A stretch of 49,811 bases of DNA, taken from assembly GCA_017407205.1 (NCBI GenBank), contig JAFQXA010000023.1, positions 1 through 49,811 on the forward strand, read 5' to 3'. The DNA comes from Clostridia bacterium (GTDB lineage: Bacteria; Bacillota; Clostridia; Christensenellales; CAG-138). A program made the translations under genes and the position numbers. The notes beneath the pieces were generated by a model. That model made no database searches, had not been told where the DNA came from, and saw only the letters and a list, made by a program, of their open reading frames with translations. Positions 16,276 to 26,181 of this stretch are shown in pieces (the stretch's first letter is position 1; each line of letters opens with the position of its first letter).

Positions 16276-17061
16276 ATGGATAAATTAAGATTTGTATCCT
16301 GGAATGTAAACGGGCTTCGTGCCTGCACTTCAAAAGGTGATTTTTTGGATTTTTTCAATACAATAAATGCCGATATATTCGCTGTGCAGGAAACCAAGCT
16401 CCAGGAAGGTCAGATTTCTTTGGAACTTCCCGGTTACACGCAATACTTCCACAGTGCAGTAAAAAAAGGCTATTCCGGCACAGCAGTTTTTACGAAACTT
16501 CCTCCTCTTTCGGTAACATATGATATGCCTGCAAAAGAGGCTGAGCCATACTTAAACGAAGGCAGAATAATCACTTTAGAGTTTGAAAAGTTCTATTTTG
16601 TATGCGTATATACGCCAAACTCACAGAGAGAACTTACAAGGCTCAATTTTCGCATGGGGTTTGAAGATGCTTTTCGTGAATACCTCTTGGAATTAAAGAG
16701 CAAAAAGCACGTTGTAGTATGCGGTGACTTGAATGTTGCTCATACAGAAATAGACCTTAAAAATCCGAAAACCAACCATCATAATGCAGGTTTTACAGAT
16801 GAAGAACGCAATAAGTTTTCGCTCCTTTTAGAAAGCGGATTTGTTGACTCATTCCGTCAGCTTTACCCCGATACAGCAGGGGCTTACACTTGGTGGAGTT
16901 ATATGTTTAATTCACGTGCAAAGAATGCCGGATGGCGTATTGACTACTTCCTCGTTGATGACGGTTTGAAGGACAAGATAAAAGAAAGCAGCATACTCCC
17001 TGAAATTATGGGCAGTGACCATTGCCCTGTCATGATTGAACTGGATGGCGGTTTAGTTTAA
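16276..17061 (+). CDS. xth: Exonuclease III / AP endonuclease
   Basis: A 261-residue base-excision repair nuclease that cuts 5' to abasic sites and degrades duplex DNA from the 3' end. All catalytic motifs are present: SWNVNGLRA near 7-15, QETKLQ near 38-43 (metal-binding Glu), YSGTAVFTK near 68, GDLNVAHTEIDL near 148-159 (catalytic Asp/Asn), GWRIDYFLVD near 218 and GSDHCPVMIEL near 245-255 (Asp-His pair). AAGGAG precedes the ATG. It closes the nucleoside kinase operon and faces the minus-strand SleB gene across a terminator. Confidence 0.97.
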   Translation: MDKLRFVSWNVNGLRACTSKGDFLDFFNTINADIFAVQETKLQEGQISLELPGYTQYFHSAVKKGYSGTAVFTKLPPLSVTYDMPAKEAEPYLNEGRIITLEFEKFYFVCVYTPNSQRELTRLNFRMGFEDAFREYLLELKSKKHVVVCGDLNVAHTEIDLKNPKTNHHNAGFTDEERNKFSLLLESGFVDSFRQLYPDTAGAYTWWSYMFNSRAKNAGWRIDYFLVDDGLKDKIKESSILPEIMGSDHCPVMIELDGGLV

Positions 17062-17067
17062 ACTTTT

Positions 17068-17099
17068 AAAAATCCCTTCGCATAGCGGAGGGATTTTTA
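17068..17099. terminator. Bidirectional terminator between convergent genes
   Basis: AAAATCCCTTCGC and GCGGAGGGATTTTT pair around a 3-base loop with one G-U pair. It lies between xth (plus) and the SleB-type gene (minus). Confidence 0.85.
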
Positions 17100-17107
17100 T
17101 GAAGCTT

Positions 17108-18076
17108 TTACCATTTAAAGAACGAATTGTTATCTATTGTTTTATAGAACTCACGGCTCCCCCATGATTCCCCTGCGCTTGCTACGCGGAAGAACAAAAC
17201 ATCTTTAGGAAGCGGATTATCGCCACCGTTAAACACAGCGTCAACGGCATTTATTATTTTGGATGACGGTTTCTGGGCTCTCAATTTTTCCTCATCTCGC
17301 GCAACCGTGAACTGATTTTTTTGGAAAATTACACCTTCAACCGTGTTGGGGAAAGAAGAGCTGTTTATTCTGTTCAGTATAACACCGGCAATCGCCTTAT
17401 AGCCTTCAGTTGTTCCGCCTCTGCCTTCAAGGTATACAACCTGGGCAACGAGATATATCTCGCTTTCTGAATATTTAGCCGATGACGGTTTTTCTGTAGG
17501 TTTAACCGTTTGTTTTGGTGTTGGTTTTACTGTCGGTTTTACAGTAGGAGTAGGCATACTTCCTTTTGCAACATACTCTTTCAGCATAAAGCCGATTTTT
17601 GAGTCAATCTTTACTCTGTACCATTCACCGCAAACACCGTTGATTTTGAGCGTATCGCCACGCTCGTATTCTTCAATTATTTTGTAGTCGGTCCCCGGAC
17701 CTTTTCTCAGATTGACACTTCCTGCTTTAACATATCCCTTTATCTCTTCGATGCTTTCTACGGTATATTCACTCTTTGTAGGCGTTGGCTTTGGTGTTGG
17801 TTTTTCAGTAGGTTTTGTAGTAGGTCTGGGAGTTTTTATAAAAGGCGTAGCTGTAATAACGCCAAAAGTTGCTTCAGCCGTATGGCTGACAGCTACGATT
17901 TCGGCTGTAGCTTCAGGTGTTATTACAATTTCACTTGTCGCTTGAGGTGTTTTTTCAATCACAACAAGGCTCACTTCTTCACCCACATCAATTACCTTAT
18001 CGGAATCAGCAGGAGTACAAGCGTTCAAAGTAAGAAAACTTAATATCAAGCAGGTTGTGCAAAATAATCTACGCAT
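17108..18076 (-). CDS. Lipoprotein cell-wall hydrolase: SH3 domain plus SleB-type hydrolase
   Basis: A 322-residue predicted lipoprotein. The signal sequence ends in the lipobox LNAC near residue 20, then comes a long Thr/Pro/Glu linker. Residues about 112-170 are a bacterial SH3 domain (VKAGSVNLRKGPGTDYKII, then GEWYRVKI), and after a second Pro/Lys/Thr linker residues about 205-322 are a SleB-family hydrolase (Hydrolase_2), with the probable catalytic Glu in VVYLEGRGGTTEGYKAIAG. SleB enzymes act on cortex peptidoglycan in germinating spores, but this membrane-anchored form may work in vegetative wall turnover. The ATG at 18076 shares one base with the hslU stop and lacks its own good ribosome binding site, so it is coupled to hslU. 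Confidence 0.88.
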   Translation of the reverse strand: MRRLFCTTCLILSFLTLNACTPADSDKVIDVGEEVSLVVIEKTPQATSEIVITPEATAEIVAVSHTAEATFGVITATPFIKTPRPTTKPTEKPTPKPTPTKSEYTVESIEEIKGYVKAGSVNLRKGPGTDYKIIEEYERGDTLKINGVCGEWYRVKIDSKIGFMLKEYVAKGSMPTPTVKPTVKPTPKQTVKPTEKPSSAKYSESEIYLVAQVVYLEGRGGTTEGYKAIAGVILNRINSSSFPNTVEGVIFQKNQFTVARDEEKLRAQKPSSKIINAVDAVFNGGDNPLPKDVLFFRVASAGESWGSREFYKTIDNNSFFKW

Positions 18077-19464
18077 CAAAGAATGTATTTTTTAAGGTCC
18101 TCTCCCTCGAAATCTTCCGACAAATGCTCGGCAACGTACTTTTCATCAACGGTTACTTTAACCAAGGGGTGATCACCGCCTGCATTAAACGAAACATCAT
18201 CGAGTAAATTTTCTATTATCGTATGCAATCTTCTTGCTCCGATGTTTTCCGTAGTATCATTTGCATTTTTAGCACATTTTGCTATCGCCTCGAGTGCATC
18301 ATCAGTAAACACAAGCTCAACATTGTCCGTCATGAGCAAAGCCTGATATTGCTTTGTAACGGCGTGTTCGGGCTGAGTAAGTATCTTTACAAAATCATCT
18401 TTGGTAAGTGCATCAAGCTTTACCCTTATCGGGAATCTTCCCTGAAGTTCGGGAATCAAGTCTGAAACCTTTGAAACATGAAAAGCACCTGCAGCAATAA
18501 AGAGCATATAATCCGTCTTAACAGGACCGTATTTTGTATTTACGGTGCAGCCCTCAACTATGGGCAGAATATCACGTTGTACGCCCTCACGAGATACATC
18601 AACGCCACTTGATTTGTTTGCTGCCGATGCAATCTTGTCAATTTCATCAATAAATATAATTCCGTCCTGTTCAGCTTTTTCAATAGCTTCGCGGATTACA
18701 TCATCCATATCAATAAGCTTATCTGTTTCCTGCTGAACTAAAATTCTGCGTGCTTCGGTGACATTAACTTTTCTTTGCTTTGTCTTTTTGGGAATCAAAC
18801 CGCCCATCATTTCATTGAGATTGATATCAATACCCATTGCAATCATGGCATCACCGCCATTTGAGCTTTGTTCTACCTCAACTTCAACAATCTCATTTTC
18901 AAGTTCACCGTTTCTGAGCTTTTCTGCTATGCTTTCACGTTTGTTGGCAGTTTCCTGTCTCTTTTCCTCCGATACTTCTTCCTCTTTGGGCTGCTGACCT
19001 GCCGTTAAAAGTATTTGCAAAGGATTTGTGGGCACTGATGCTCTCGCATTCTTATCCTTCATTAAAAGCGTTATCAAACGCTGCTCTGCCGCAGCTTCTG
19101 CTGCAAACTTAACAGTATTTGCTTTTTGTTCCTTGCAAATACGGATTGAAGCCTCCACCAAATCTCTTACCATGGAGTCAACATCTCTGCCGACATAGCC
19201 TACCTCGGTAAACTTTGTAGCTTCCACCTTAATCAAGGGTGCATCAACAAGCTTAGCTAAGCGCCTTGCAATTTCAGTTTTACCGACACCCGTAGGTCCT
19301 ATCATTATGATATTCTTGGGTGTAATCTCATCGCGAAGTTCTTTAGGTAACCTTGCTCTTCTGTATCTGTTTCGAAGTGCTATTGCCACCTCACGCTTTG
19401 CCTTATCCTGGCCTACTATATATCTGTCAAGCTGTTCAACTATTTCTCTCGGAGTAAGCATCAT
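18076..19464 (-). CDS. hslU: ATP-dependent protease ATPase subunit HslU (ClpY/CodX)
   Basis: A 462-residue AAA+ unfoldase that feeds proteins to HslV. It shows [18 protein letters not shown] near 14-31, Walker [10 protein letters not shown] near 53-61, the long I-domain insertion (about 110-250, containing a charged Glu-rich stretch) and Walker [12 protein letters not shown] near 270, followed by the sensor residues. The C-terminus EDLKKYIL is the peptide that docks into HslV. GGAGGTG lies 6 bases before the first of two adjacent ATGs. It starts 1 base after hslV ends, the normal hslVU pairing. Confidence 0.97.
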   Translation of the reverse strand: MMLTPREIVEQLDRYIVGQDKAKREVAIALRNRYRRARLPKELRDEITPKNIIMIGPTGVGKTEIARRLAKLVDAPLIKVEATKFTEVGYVGRDVDSMVRDLVEASIRICKEQKANTVKFAAEAAAEQRLITLLMKDKNARASVPTNPLQILLTAGQQPKEEEVSEEKRQETANKRESIAEKLRNGELENEIVEVEVEQSSNGGDAMIAMGIDINLNEMMGGLIPKKTKQRKVNVTEARRILVQQETDKLIDMDDVIREAIEKAEQDGIIFIDEIDKIASAANKSSGVDVSREGVQRDILPIVEGCTVNTKYGPVKTDYMLFIAAGAFHVSKVSDLIPELQGRFPIRVKLDALTKDDFVKILTQPEHAVTKQYQALLMTDNVELVFTDDALEAIAKCAKNANDTTENIGARRLHTIIENLLDDVSFNAGGDHPLVKVTVDEKYVAEHLSEDFEGEDLKKYIL

Positions 19465-19465
19465 T

Positions 19466-19999
19466 TTACACCTCCATAACGGTTATATTTCCGTTTGTGA
19501 ATACGCAAATATCCGAAGCTATCTTTATGGATTTTTCAGCTACTTCGCGAGCTGTAAGCTCTGTATTTTCAATAAGTGCTTTAGCTGCTGCCATTGCATA
19601 CATACCGCCGCTGCCTATTGCTGCAATACCATCATCGGGATCTATAACCTCTCCTGTTCCCGATACGATTAAAAGTTCTTCTTTATCTGCAACTATCAAA
19701 AGTGCCTCAAGCTTGCGAAGTGCTTTGTCGCTTCTCCAATCCTGTGCAAGCGATACGGCTGCACGCCTTAAACTTCCGCTATACTGTGTAAGCTTGGTTT
19801 CAAAACGCTCACAAAGAGAAAACGCGTCAGCAACTGAACCTGCAAAGCCTACAACGACTTTATCGTTATAGAGTCTTCTTACCTTCTTTGCTGTACTCTT
19901 CATTATAGTTCTTTCGCCCATCGTGACCTGACCGTCACCTGCAATAGCTGTTTGTCCGTCTTTCTTGACGGCAACGATTGTTGTACCCATTAATGACAT
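19466..19999 (-). CDS. hslV: ATP-dependent protease proteolytic subunit HslV (ClpQ/CodW)
   Basis: A 177-residue proteasome-like N-terminal nucleophile hydrolase. After a short MSLMG leader comes [23 protein letters not shown], where the first threonine should become the nucleophile. [25 protein letters not shown] and [16 protein letters not shown] are the usual family blocks. GAGG is 9 bases before the first ATG; the internal ATG just before the threonine lacks a good site, so N-terminal trimming of about four residues is needed. It stands directly upstream of hslU. Confidence 0.96.
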   Translation of the reverse strand: MSLMGTTIVAVKKDGQTAIAGDGQVTMGERTIMKSTAKKVRRLYNDKVVVGFAGSVADAFSLCERFETKLTQYSGSLRRAAVSLAQDWRSDKALRKLEALLIVADKEELLIVSGTGEVIDPDDGIAAIGSGGMYAMAAAKALIENTELTAREVAEKSIKIASDICVFTNGNITVMEV

Positions 20000-20052
20000 T
20001 ATAAAATACCTCTGTGTCTTTTCTGTATCATACCAATGACTATTGCTTGACC

Positions 20053-20082
20053 TATATATTTATTTTATGTGAAGACAGTCAA
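20053..20082 (-). promoter_or_regulatory. Possible promoter for hslVU
   Basis: Minus strand: TTGACT (20077-20082), 17-18 bp, then ATATAT/TATATA (20053-20059), in the 90-base gap between trmFO and hslV. It could allow hslVU-sleB to be expressed apart from the upstream genes. No CIRCE or CtsR heptad was seen. Confidence 0.4.
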
Positions 20083-20089
20083 CGGTATA

Positions 20090-21391
20090 TCAGATATTAT
20101 CTTTTATTTCATCGATTTTTGCAAGTGCACGCTCAGCTATCATAGTGTAGCGTTCCTGCTTGTTTCGTGGTGAATTTTGCAATTTTGCCATAATTCCAAA
20201 ATTTATATTCATCGGCTGGAAATCATGACCTGCGTAGTTTGCCACATAATTTCCGAGTGCACCCGTTGCGGTTTCATAAGTGAACTCAATTTTTTCTTTT
20301 CCCAAAAGTTTTCGTGCAAGACTCATTCCTGCCACAAAACCGCTTGCGATGCTCTCTATATAGCCCTCAATACCTGTTATCTGTCCTGCAAAATAAAGAT
20401 TATTTGAGCCTTTAACAGAAAAATCAGTATCGAGCTTTCCGGGTGAATTTATATAAGTATTTCTGTGCATAACACCATAACGGACAAACTCTGCATTTTC
20501 AAGTCCCGGTATCATTGAAAATACTCGCTTTTGCTCACCAAACTTAAGATTTGTTTGAAATCCGACTATATTGTAAAGAACAGCATCCTTATCATCCTGT
20601 CTTAACTGTACCACAGCAAAGGGACGCTTATTTGTTCTCTCATCAATCAAGCCAACCGGCTTTAACGGACCGTAAGCCAAAGTCATGTCGCCACGTTTTG
20701 CCATTACCTCTACAGGCATGCAGCCTTCAAACACACGGAATACTTCTTTTTCAAAGCCGTGAAGCTCAGCTGTTTCTGCCATAACAAGCTCACGCACAAA
20801 GGCAAAATACTCGTCCCTATCCATCGGACAATTGAGATAATCGCTTCCACGCTCATATCTTGAAGCTGCAAAAACCTTGTCCATATTCAAGGATTCGCGG
20901 GTAACCAAGGGTGCTGCCGCATCAAAAAAGTGCAAGCCTTCGCCAAGCTTTTCTTCTATACTTTTTAAGAGCTCACCATCTGTCAACGGACCTGTTGCCA
21001 CTATGCAGGGACAGTCGGGAATTTCGGTAACTTCCTCATGTATTACGCATATATTGGGCTCGTTTTCAATACGCATTGTAACCTCTTGGCTGAATCCGTC
21101 ACGGTCAACCGCCAGAGCACCGCCTGCAGGTATACGTGTTTTATCAGCACATTCCATTACTAAAGAGCCCATTTTCCTGAGTTCTTCCTTTAAAAGCCCT
21201 GCTCCGTTTTGTATTCGGTCACTCCTTAAAGAGTTTGAGCATACAAGCTCACAGAGCATATCTGATTTATGTGCAGGCGACTTCTTATCGGGCTTCATTT
21301 CGTAGAGTTCTACAGAAATGCCGCGTTTCGCAAGCTGAAACGCGGCCTCACATCCCGACAAGCCTGCACCTATTACGAGTGCCTTTGCCAT
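20090..21391 (-). CDS. trmFO: tRNA uracil-54 C5-methyltransferase TrmFO
   Basis: A 433-residue flavoenzyme that makes 5-methyluridine-54 in tRNA from methylenetetrahydrofolate. The N-terminal FAD-binding GAGLSGCEAAFQLAKRG, the ELVCSNSLRSD motif near 48-58 containing the conserved cysteine region, and the later NLYFAGQITGIEGYIESIASG block near 340-360 are all typical. The start follows the topA stop by 2 bases, with AAGGAAG as ribosome binding site. The topA-trmFO pairing is the normal firmicute order; the xerC-type recombinase often found next is missing. Confidence 0.97.
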   Translation of the reverse strand: MAKALVIGAGLSGCEAAFQLAKRGISVELYEMKPDKKSPAHKSDMLCELVCSNSLRSDRIQNGAGLLKEELRKMGSLVMECADKTRIPAGGALAVDRDGFSQEVTMRIENEPNICVIHEEVTEIPDCPCIVATGPLTDGELLKSIEEKLGEGLHFFDAAAPLVTRESLNMDKVFAASRYERGSDYLNCPMDRDEYFAFVRELVMAETAELHGFEKEVFRVFEGCMPVEVMAKRGDMTLAYGPLKPVGLIDERTNKRPFAVVQLRQDDKDAVLYNIVGFQTNLKFGEQKRVFSMIPGLENAEFVRYGVMHRNTYINSPGKLDTDFSVKGSNNLYFAGQITGIEGYIESIASGFVAGMSLARKLLGKEKIEFTYETATGALGNYVANYAGHDFQPMNINFGIMAKLQNSPRNKQERYTMIAERALAKIDEIKDNI

Positions 21392-21393
21392 TA

Positions 21394-23499
21394 TTATTCT
21401 TCCTTTTCCTCATTAGCCTTTTTATTGGGACGGATAACCGTTGCACAGTCCTTATCAGCGCAAATTGTATATCCGCCATGCTGTCCCATCTTCTGTACCA
21501 TCAAGCCACCGCACTTGGGGCACTTTTCTTTTGCAGGTTTATCCCATGATACAAACTCACATTCAGGATACTTTTCACAACCATAAAAAGGCTTGCCACG
21601 CTTTGATTTACGCTTGATTATTTCACTGCCGCATATTGGGCACGGAACTCCCTGCTTTTCTACAATGGGCTTTGTATTTCTGCAATTCGGGAAATTAGGA
21701 CATGCCAAAAATCTTCCGAAACGGCTTGTTTTATATACCATCATAGCACCGCACTTATCGCAAGGAATATCGGATACTTCATCGGGTATTACAACCTTTT
21801 CTATGCTTTCACTTGCTTTTTCAATCTGCTTTTCAAACGGAGCATAAAACTCACCGATAACATTTTTCCATTGGGCTGTGCCGTCTTTAATAAGGTCGAG
21901 CTTTTCCTCCATATCTGCAGTAAAAGTAACATCGACTATGGACTGGAAGTTTTCTTTCATAAGCTGTGTTACAACAAAACCAAGCTCTGTCGGTACAAGC
22001 AGTTTCTTTTCACGACGTACATATCCACGTTCAATAATAGTTGAAATTGTAGGAGAATATGTGCTCGGTCTGCCAATACCCATCTTTTCAAGAGTTTTAA
22101 CAAGAGAAGCTTCTGTGTATCGCGGTGGAGGCTGGGTGAATTTTTGTTCGCTGTCAATACCCAACTGTTCAAGTATATCACCGACTGAAAGTTCCGGAAG
22201 CGTAACATCTTTTTCTGCTACATCATCCCTGCCCTCTGTGTATATCTTGGTATAGCCGTCAAAAAGCGTTCTCGTGCCGTTTGCGCGAAATACACAGCCG
22301 TTTGCATCAAATGTAACAGTATTTGTTTCAAGCACGGCATCGCTCATCTGGCTTGCAACAAAGCGTTCGTAAATCAGCTTGTAAAGCTTATATTGATTTG
22401 CATTCAATGAGCCTTTTACATTCTGAGGCGCAAAACCCAAATTGGATGGGCGAATAGCTTCGTGTGCATCCTGTGCACCTGCTCTGCCCTTATAGATATT
22501 GGGAGTTGCAGGAACATAATCCTTGCCGTACTGCTGTTCAATAAAAGCAAGAGCTGCCTTTTGTGCTTCTTCCGAAATTCTTACAGAGTCAGTACGGATA
22601 TAGCTTATGAGACCTGTTGTACCGCTTCCCTGTATATCAACACCTTCGTAAAGCTGCTGTGCAATAAGCATTGTAAGCTTTGTTGTAAAGCCCAGCTTTC
22701 TTGAAGCTTCCTGCTGAAGACTGCTTGTTGTAAAAGGTGCAGGTGCATGTTGTGTTTTCTTTGCAATTTTTAAGTCCTCAACCGTAAAATCTGACTTGCC
22801 GACTTTTGTCAAAACACCCTTTGCATCCTTCTCGCTTCTTATCTCGATTTTACCGTTCTTGTCACCGTAATATTTTGCTTCGATGGGCTTCTTTGCATTT
22901 ATAGCTTTAAGCTGCGCCGTAATCGTCCAGTATTCTTCGGGAACAAATGCTGTAATTTCATCCTCACGGTCACATATAATACGTGTTGCAACGGATTGAA
23001 CACGACCTGCTGAAAGACCTTTTCTTACTTTTGCCCATAAAATCGGACTGATCTTATAACCCACGAGCCTGTCAAGAACACGTCTTGCCTGTTGAGCATT
23101 AACAAGATCCATGTTTATCTTTCTCGGAATCTTAATTGCCTTTTTAATTGTATTTGCTGTTATTTCATTAAACTCAACTCTATGTATCGACTTCTCATCA
23201 AGCTTTAAAACCTGTGAAATATGCCATGATATAGCTTCACCCTCCATATCAGGGTCAGTAGCCAAGAATACTTTTTTTGCATTCTTTGCTTCTTTTCTTA
23301 TCTTTTCAAGAACGTCACCCCTGCCACGAAGTGTTATATACTTGGGCTCGAAGTTGTTTTCTACATTTACGCCAAGCTGACTTTTTGGTAAATCACGCAC
23401 ATGGCCATTTGATGCAATGACCTTATACTTTGAACCCAAAAATTTACCTATTGTCTTAGCCTTAGCCGGTGACTCAACTATAACAAGCGTATCGGACAT
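21394..23499 (-). CDS. topA: DNA topoisomerase I
   Basis: A 701-residue type IA topoisomerase that relaxes negative supercoils. The TOPRIM domain starts SDTLVIVESPAKAKTIGKFLG and has the acidic DPDMEGE motif near 109-115. The active-site tyrosine is in GLISYIRTDSVRIS near 300. The C-terminus has three four-cysteine zinc ribbons (CDKC..CPNFPNC, CPIC..CEKYPEC, CPKC..CADKDC, from about 575 to the end). I prefer the ATG at 23499, which has GGTGA five bases upstream and begins at the usual family start; an ATG four codons earlier is also possible. It lies between dprA and trmFO. Confidence 0.97.
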   Translation of the reverse strand: MSDTLVIVESPAKAKTIGKFLGSKYKVIASNGHVRDLPKSQLGVNVENNFEPKYITLRGRGDVLEKIRKEAKNAKKVFLATDPDMEGEAISWHISQVLKLDEKSIHRVEFNEITANTIKKAIKIPRKINMDLVNAQQARRVLDRLVGYKISPILWAKVRKGLSAGRVQSVATRIICDREDEITAFVPEEYWTITAQLKAINAKKPIEAKYYGDKNGKIEIRSEKDAKGVLTKVGKSDFTVEDLKIAKKTQHAPAPFTTSSLQQEASRKLGFTTKLTMLIAQQLYEGVDIQGSGTTGLISYIRTDSVRISEEAQKAALAFIEQQYGKDYVPATPNIYKGRAGAQDAHEAIRPSNLGFAPQNVKGSLNANQYKLYKLIYERFVASQMSDAVLETNTVTFDANGCVFRANGTRTLFDGYTKIYTEGRDDVAEKDVTLPELSVGDILEQLGIDSEQKFTQPPPRYTEASLVKTLEKMGIGRPSTYSPTISTIIERGYVRREKKLLVPTELGFVVTQLMKENFQSIVDVTFTADMEEKLDLIKDGTAQWKNVIGEFYAPFEKQIEKASESIEKVVIPDEVSDIPCDKCGAMMVYKTSRFGRFLACPNFPNCRNTKPIVEKQGVPCPICGSEIIKRKSKRGKPFYGCEKYPECEFVSWDKPAKEKCPKCGGLMVQKMGQHGGYTICADKDCATVIRPNKKANEEKEE

Positions 23500-23524
23500 A
23501 TTTATCACCATTGCCTTTCGTCAT

Positions 23525-24646
23525 TTAAAAATCACTGAATTCAATATCATTGCTTATCTGGTACAATCTACCAGGCAACTGCTTAATTATTCCCGAAAAC
23601 TCCAAATCTGTCAAGACGGAATTAAGTTTTAATACATCATACTTTGTCATTATTGCCAATTCGTCAATACTTCTTTCGTTTGATTGAAGAAGTTTTATTA
23701 TGAGCAATTCTTCAAACTCAAAGTCTTTTTCCTGTACCTCCCTTATTGGTTTTTTCTCTGTTCTAATATGCATTCCGTATTCTGAAAGTATATCATCAAT
23801 ATCGAATACAGGCTTTGCGTATCCATCCCTTATCATTGCATTTGAGCCTTTACAATGATAATCATCTATCCTGCCCGGAACAACAAAAACATCCCTGCCT
23901 TGTTCAAGTGCGCGCCCTACGGTTGTTGAGGTTCCGCTCTTTTCACCTGCTCCTGCAACAAGAACACCTTTTGACATGCCGCTCATTATTCTGTTTCTGA
24001 ACGGAAAATGCCACCTTTCCGGATGTGTAGCAGGAAGCCACTCGGCAACAACAGCACCGCGTTCAATTATTTCGTAATACAAGTGCTCGTTTTCCATCGG
24101 ATAGATATGGTCAACACCGCCGGCGAGCACAGCAATTGTCGGATAATCACTTTTGGTCGAAAGTGCACCTTTTGCCGCAACGGCATCAATACCGTACGCC
24201 ATGCCCGACACTATACAAGCACCGTTTTCACATAAACGTTTTGAAAAGTCTTCTGCAACCTTCTTTGTATATTCATTGCATCTTCTTGAACCGATTACTG
24301 CAAGCGGAAACTCAATATTGGATTTTAAAGTCCCTCTGTAATAGAGCACATACGGAGGGTCATCAATATTCGAAAGCAGGAACGGATAGTTTTCAAAGCC
24401 TACAACAGCTGTTTTAATTTTATTCTTCTCCAAATACCTTAAACAGTTGTCGATATATGCTTCATTTGCACAGTCTTCAATCTTTTTCGCTGACTTCTCA
24501 CCTAAGAGCTTTTTAATTTCGGTCTCCTTCGCATTTTGAAACACATCCTCAGCAGTTCCAAAAAGGTTCAGAAGCTTGGTTTGAGCATTGTAGTCTGCTT
24601 TCACTGCGAAGTTAAGCCATAATCTGTATCTTTCTTCCTTTTTCAA
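23525..24646 (-). CDS. dprA: DNA processing protein DprA
   Basis: A 373-residue protein that loads RecA onto incoming single-stranded DNA in natural transformation. It has a helical N-terminal region (about 1-70), the Rossmann-like DprA core (about 80-290) with AVIGSRRCNEYTK, SGMAYGIDAVAAKGAL, LAGGVDHIYPMEN and FPFRNRIMSGMSKGVLV, and a C-terminal winged-helix-like part (about 310-370). The start codon is TTG and overlaps the comM stop as TTGA. DprA genes are widely kept even in species not known to be competent, so this alone does not show competence. Confidence 0.95.
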   Translation of the reverse strand: MKKEERYRLWLNFAVKADYNAQTKLLNLFGTAEDVFQNAKETEIKKLLGEKSAKKIEDCANEAYIDNCLRYLEKNKIKTAVVGFENYPFLLSNIDDPPYVLYYRGTLKSNIEFPLAVIGSRRCNEYTKKVAEDFSKRLCENGACIVSGMAYGIDAVAAKGALSTKSDYPTIAVLAGGVDHIYPMENEHLYYEIIERGAVVAEWLPATHPERWHFPFRNRIMSGMSKGVLVAGAGEKSGTSTTVGRALEQGRDVFVVPGRIDDYHCKGSNAMIRDGYAKPVFDIDDILSEYGMHIRTEKKPIREVQEKDFEFEELLIIKLLQSNERSIDELAIMTKYDVLKLNSVLTDLEFSGIIKQLPGRLYQISNDIEFSDF

Positions 24647-26178
24647 TAGCCCTTACCCCAATACTTACTGTCCATGCTTCTGTATTGGACAGCTTCTTTA
24701 ATATGAATCGGCAAAATCTCAGCATTGCCTGCCAGGTCCGCTATGGTTCTTGCCACCTTTAATGTTCTTATATATGCTCTTGCACTTAAATTATACACTT
24801 CAAGTGCCCTTCTCATAATAGCCGTTGCTTCAGTTGACAGCTCGCAATACTTTTTTATGTGCTTATTATCCATTTGCGAGTTTGTGCGTATCCCGTCATT
24901 TTTAAACCTTTCAAGCTGAATGTTTCGTGCTTTCTGAACACGATCTCTGATTGTTGCCGATGGTTCTGACTTTTCATTGCTCGTTATATCATCAAATCCT
25001 ACTTCCGTCATTTCGATGTGTAAATCGATTCTGTCAAGCAATGGACCGCTGATTTTATTTACATACCTTGTTATCTGTGATGATGTGCATCTGCACTCAA
25101 CACGCCTTGAACCGTAGTTTCCGCACGGGCAGGGATTCATCGCAGCTACAAGCATAAAGTCAGCCGGATAAACGGACTTTGCATTTGCACGAATTACCGA
25201 TACAACGCCGTCTTCAATTGGCTGACGCAATGCCTCAAGTGTACTTCTTTTAAACTCCGGCAATTCGTCAAGAAACAATACTCCCATATGTGCAAGGCTG
25301 ACACACCCGGGAAGGGCCTTCACGCCTCCGCCTGTCAACGCTACCGCAGAAGCACTGTGGTGCGGTGCACAAAAAGGTCTGGACTTAACTATACCGTCTG
25401 TCCCCAGCTCGCCTGCAACCGAATGTATTGCTGTAATTTCAAGTGCTTCCTCAAAAGTCAGCTTTGGCAAGATTGACGGTATGCACTTTGCAAGCATTGT
25501 CTTACCGCTTCCGGGAGTGCCTGCAAGCAAAATGTTGTGACCGCCTGCAACTGCTATTTCAGCCGCACGTTTTGCGGCTTCCTGCCCCTTTATTTCAGCG
25601 AAGTCATAAACTGACACTTCGCTTTCATCGCTCCACGAATTTATCGGCATTGCCTCGATACGGCACTCCTCATACACAAAGTGATCAACTATTTCTCTTA
25701 GAGTTTTCGCAGAAAAAACACTTACCGCATCAACATACGCGGCCTCATTTGCGTTGTCATGCGGTACAAAGACTTTTTTTATTCCTAATTTTTTAGCCTC
25801 TAAAATCATTGGCAGCATACCGTAAACACGGCGTACATCACCCTTAAGTCCCAATTCGCCGAAAAATGCATATTCACTTACAAGGCCCTTCTTTATTTGC
25901 CCGCTTGCTTCCAGAATACCCATGGCAATGGGAAGATCGTAAACCGAACCTTCTTTTTTGGTATTTGCCGGTGCAAGATTTATAGTGATTCTTCCGTTTG
26001 GGAACTCAAACCCCGTACTTTTCAGGGCAGCTCTTACTCGTTCCTTTGATTCTTTTACTACAGTATCCGGCAAACCGACAATTTCAAACGCAGGCAAGCC
26101 TGCGGATACGCAAACCTCTACTGAGATTGCGTATCCGATAAGGCCTATAAGTCCAAAACTTTTAATCTGCGATATCAT
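24643..26178 (-). CDS. comM: YifB/ComM-family AAA+ ATPase
   Basis: A 511-residue magnesium-chelatase-like protein. The N-terminal ChlI domain (about 15-150) starts from IGYAISVEVCVSAGLPAFEIVG and includes PANTKKEGSVYDLPIA. The AAA+ module has Walker A AGTPGSGKTMLAK near 220, Walker B VLFLDELPEF near 300, and a zinc-binding-like CPCGNYGSRRVECRCT near 350-365. The family member ComM is a helicase that extends strand exchange during transformation. It starts 3 bases after the upstream glycosyltransferase gene and overlaps dprA by 4 bases, giving a comM-dprA-topA series. Confidence 0.93.
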   Translation of the reverse strand: MISQIKSFGLIGLIGYAISVEVCVSAGLPAFEIVGLPDTVVKESKERVRAALKSTGFEFPNGRITINLAPANTKKEGSVYDLPIAMGILEASGQIKKGLVSEYAFFGELGLKGDVRRVYGMLPMILEAKKLGIKKVFVPHDNANEAAYVDAVSVFSAKTLREIVDHFVYEECRIEAMPINSWSDESEVSVYDFAEIKGQEAAKRAAEIAVAGGHNILLAGTPGSGKTMLAKCIPSILPKLTFEEALEITAIHSVAGELGTDGIVKSRPFCAPHHSASAVALTGGGVKALPGCVSLAHMGVLFLDELPEFKRSTLEALRQPIEDGVVSVIRANAKSVYPADFMLVAAMNPCPCGNYGSRRVECRCTSSQITRYVNKISGPLLDRIDLHIEMTEVGFDDITSNEKSEPSATIRDRVQKARNIQLERFKNDGIRTNSQMDNKHIKKYCELSTEATAIMRRALEVYNLSARAYIRTLKVARTIADLAGNAEILPIHIKEAVQYRSMDSKYWGKGY

Positions 26179-26181
26179 CTA

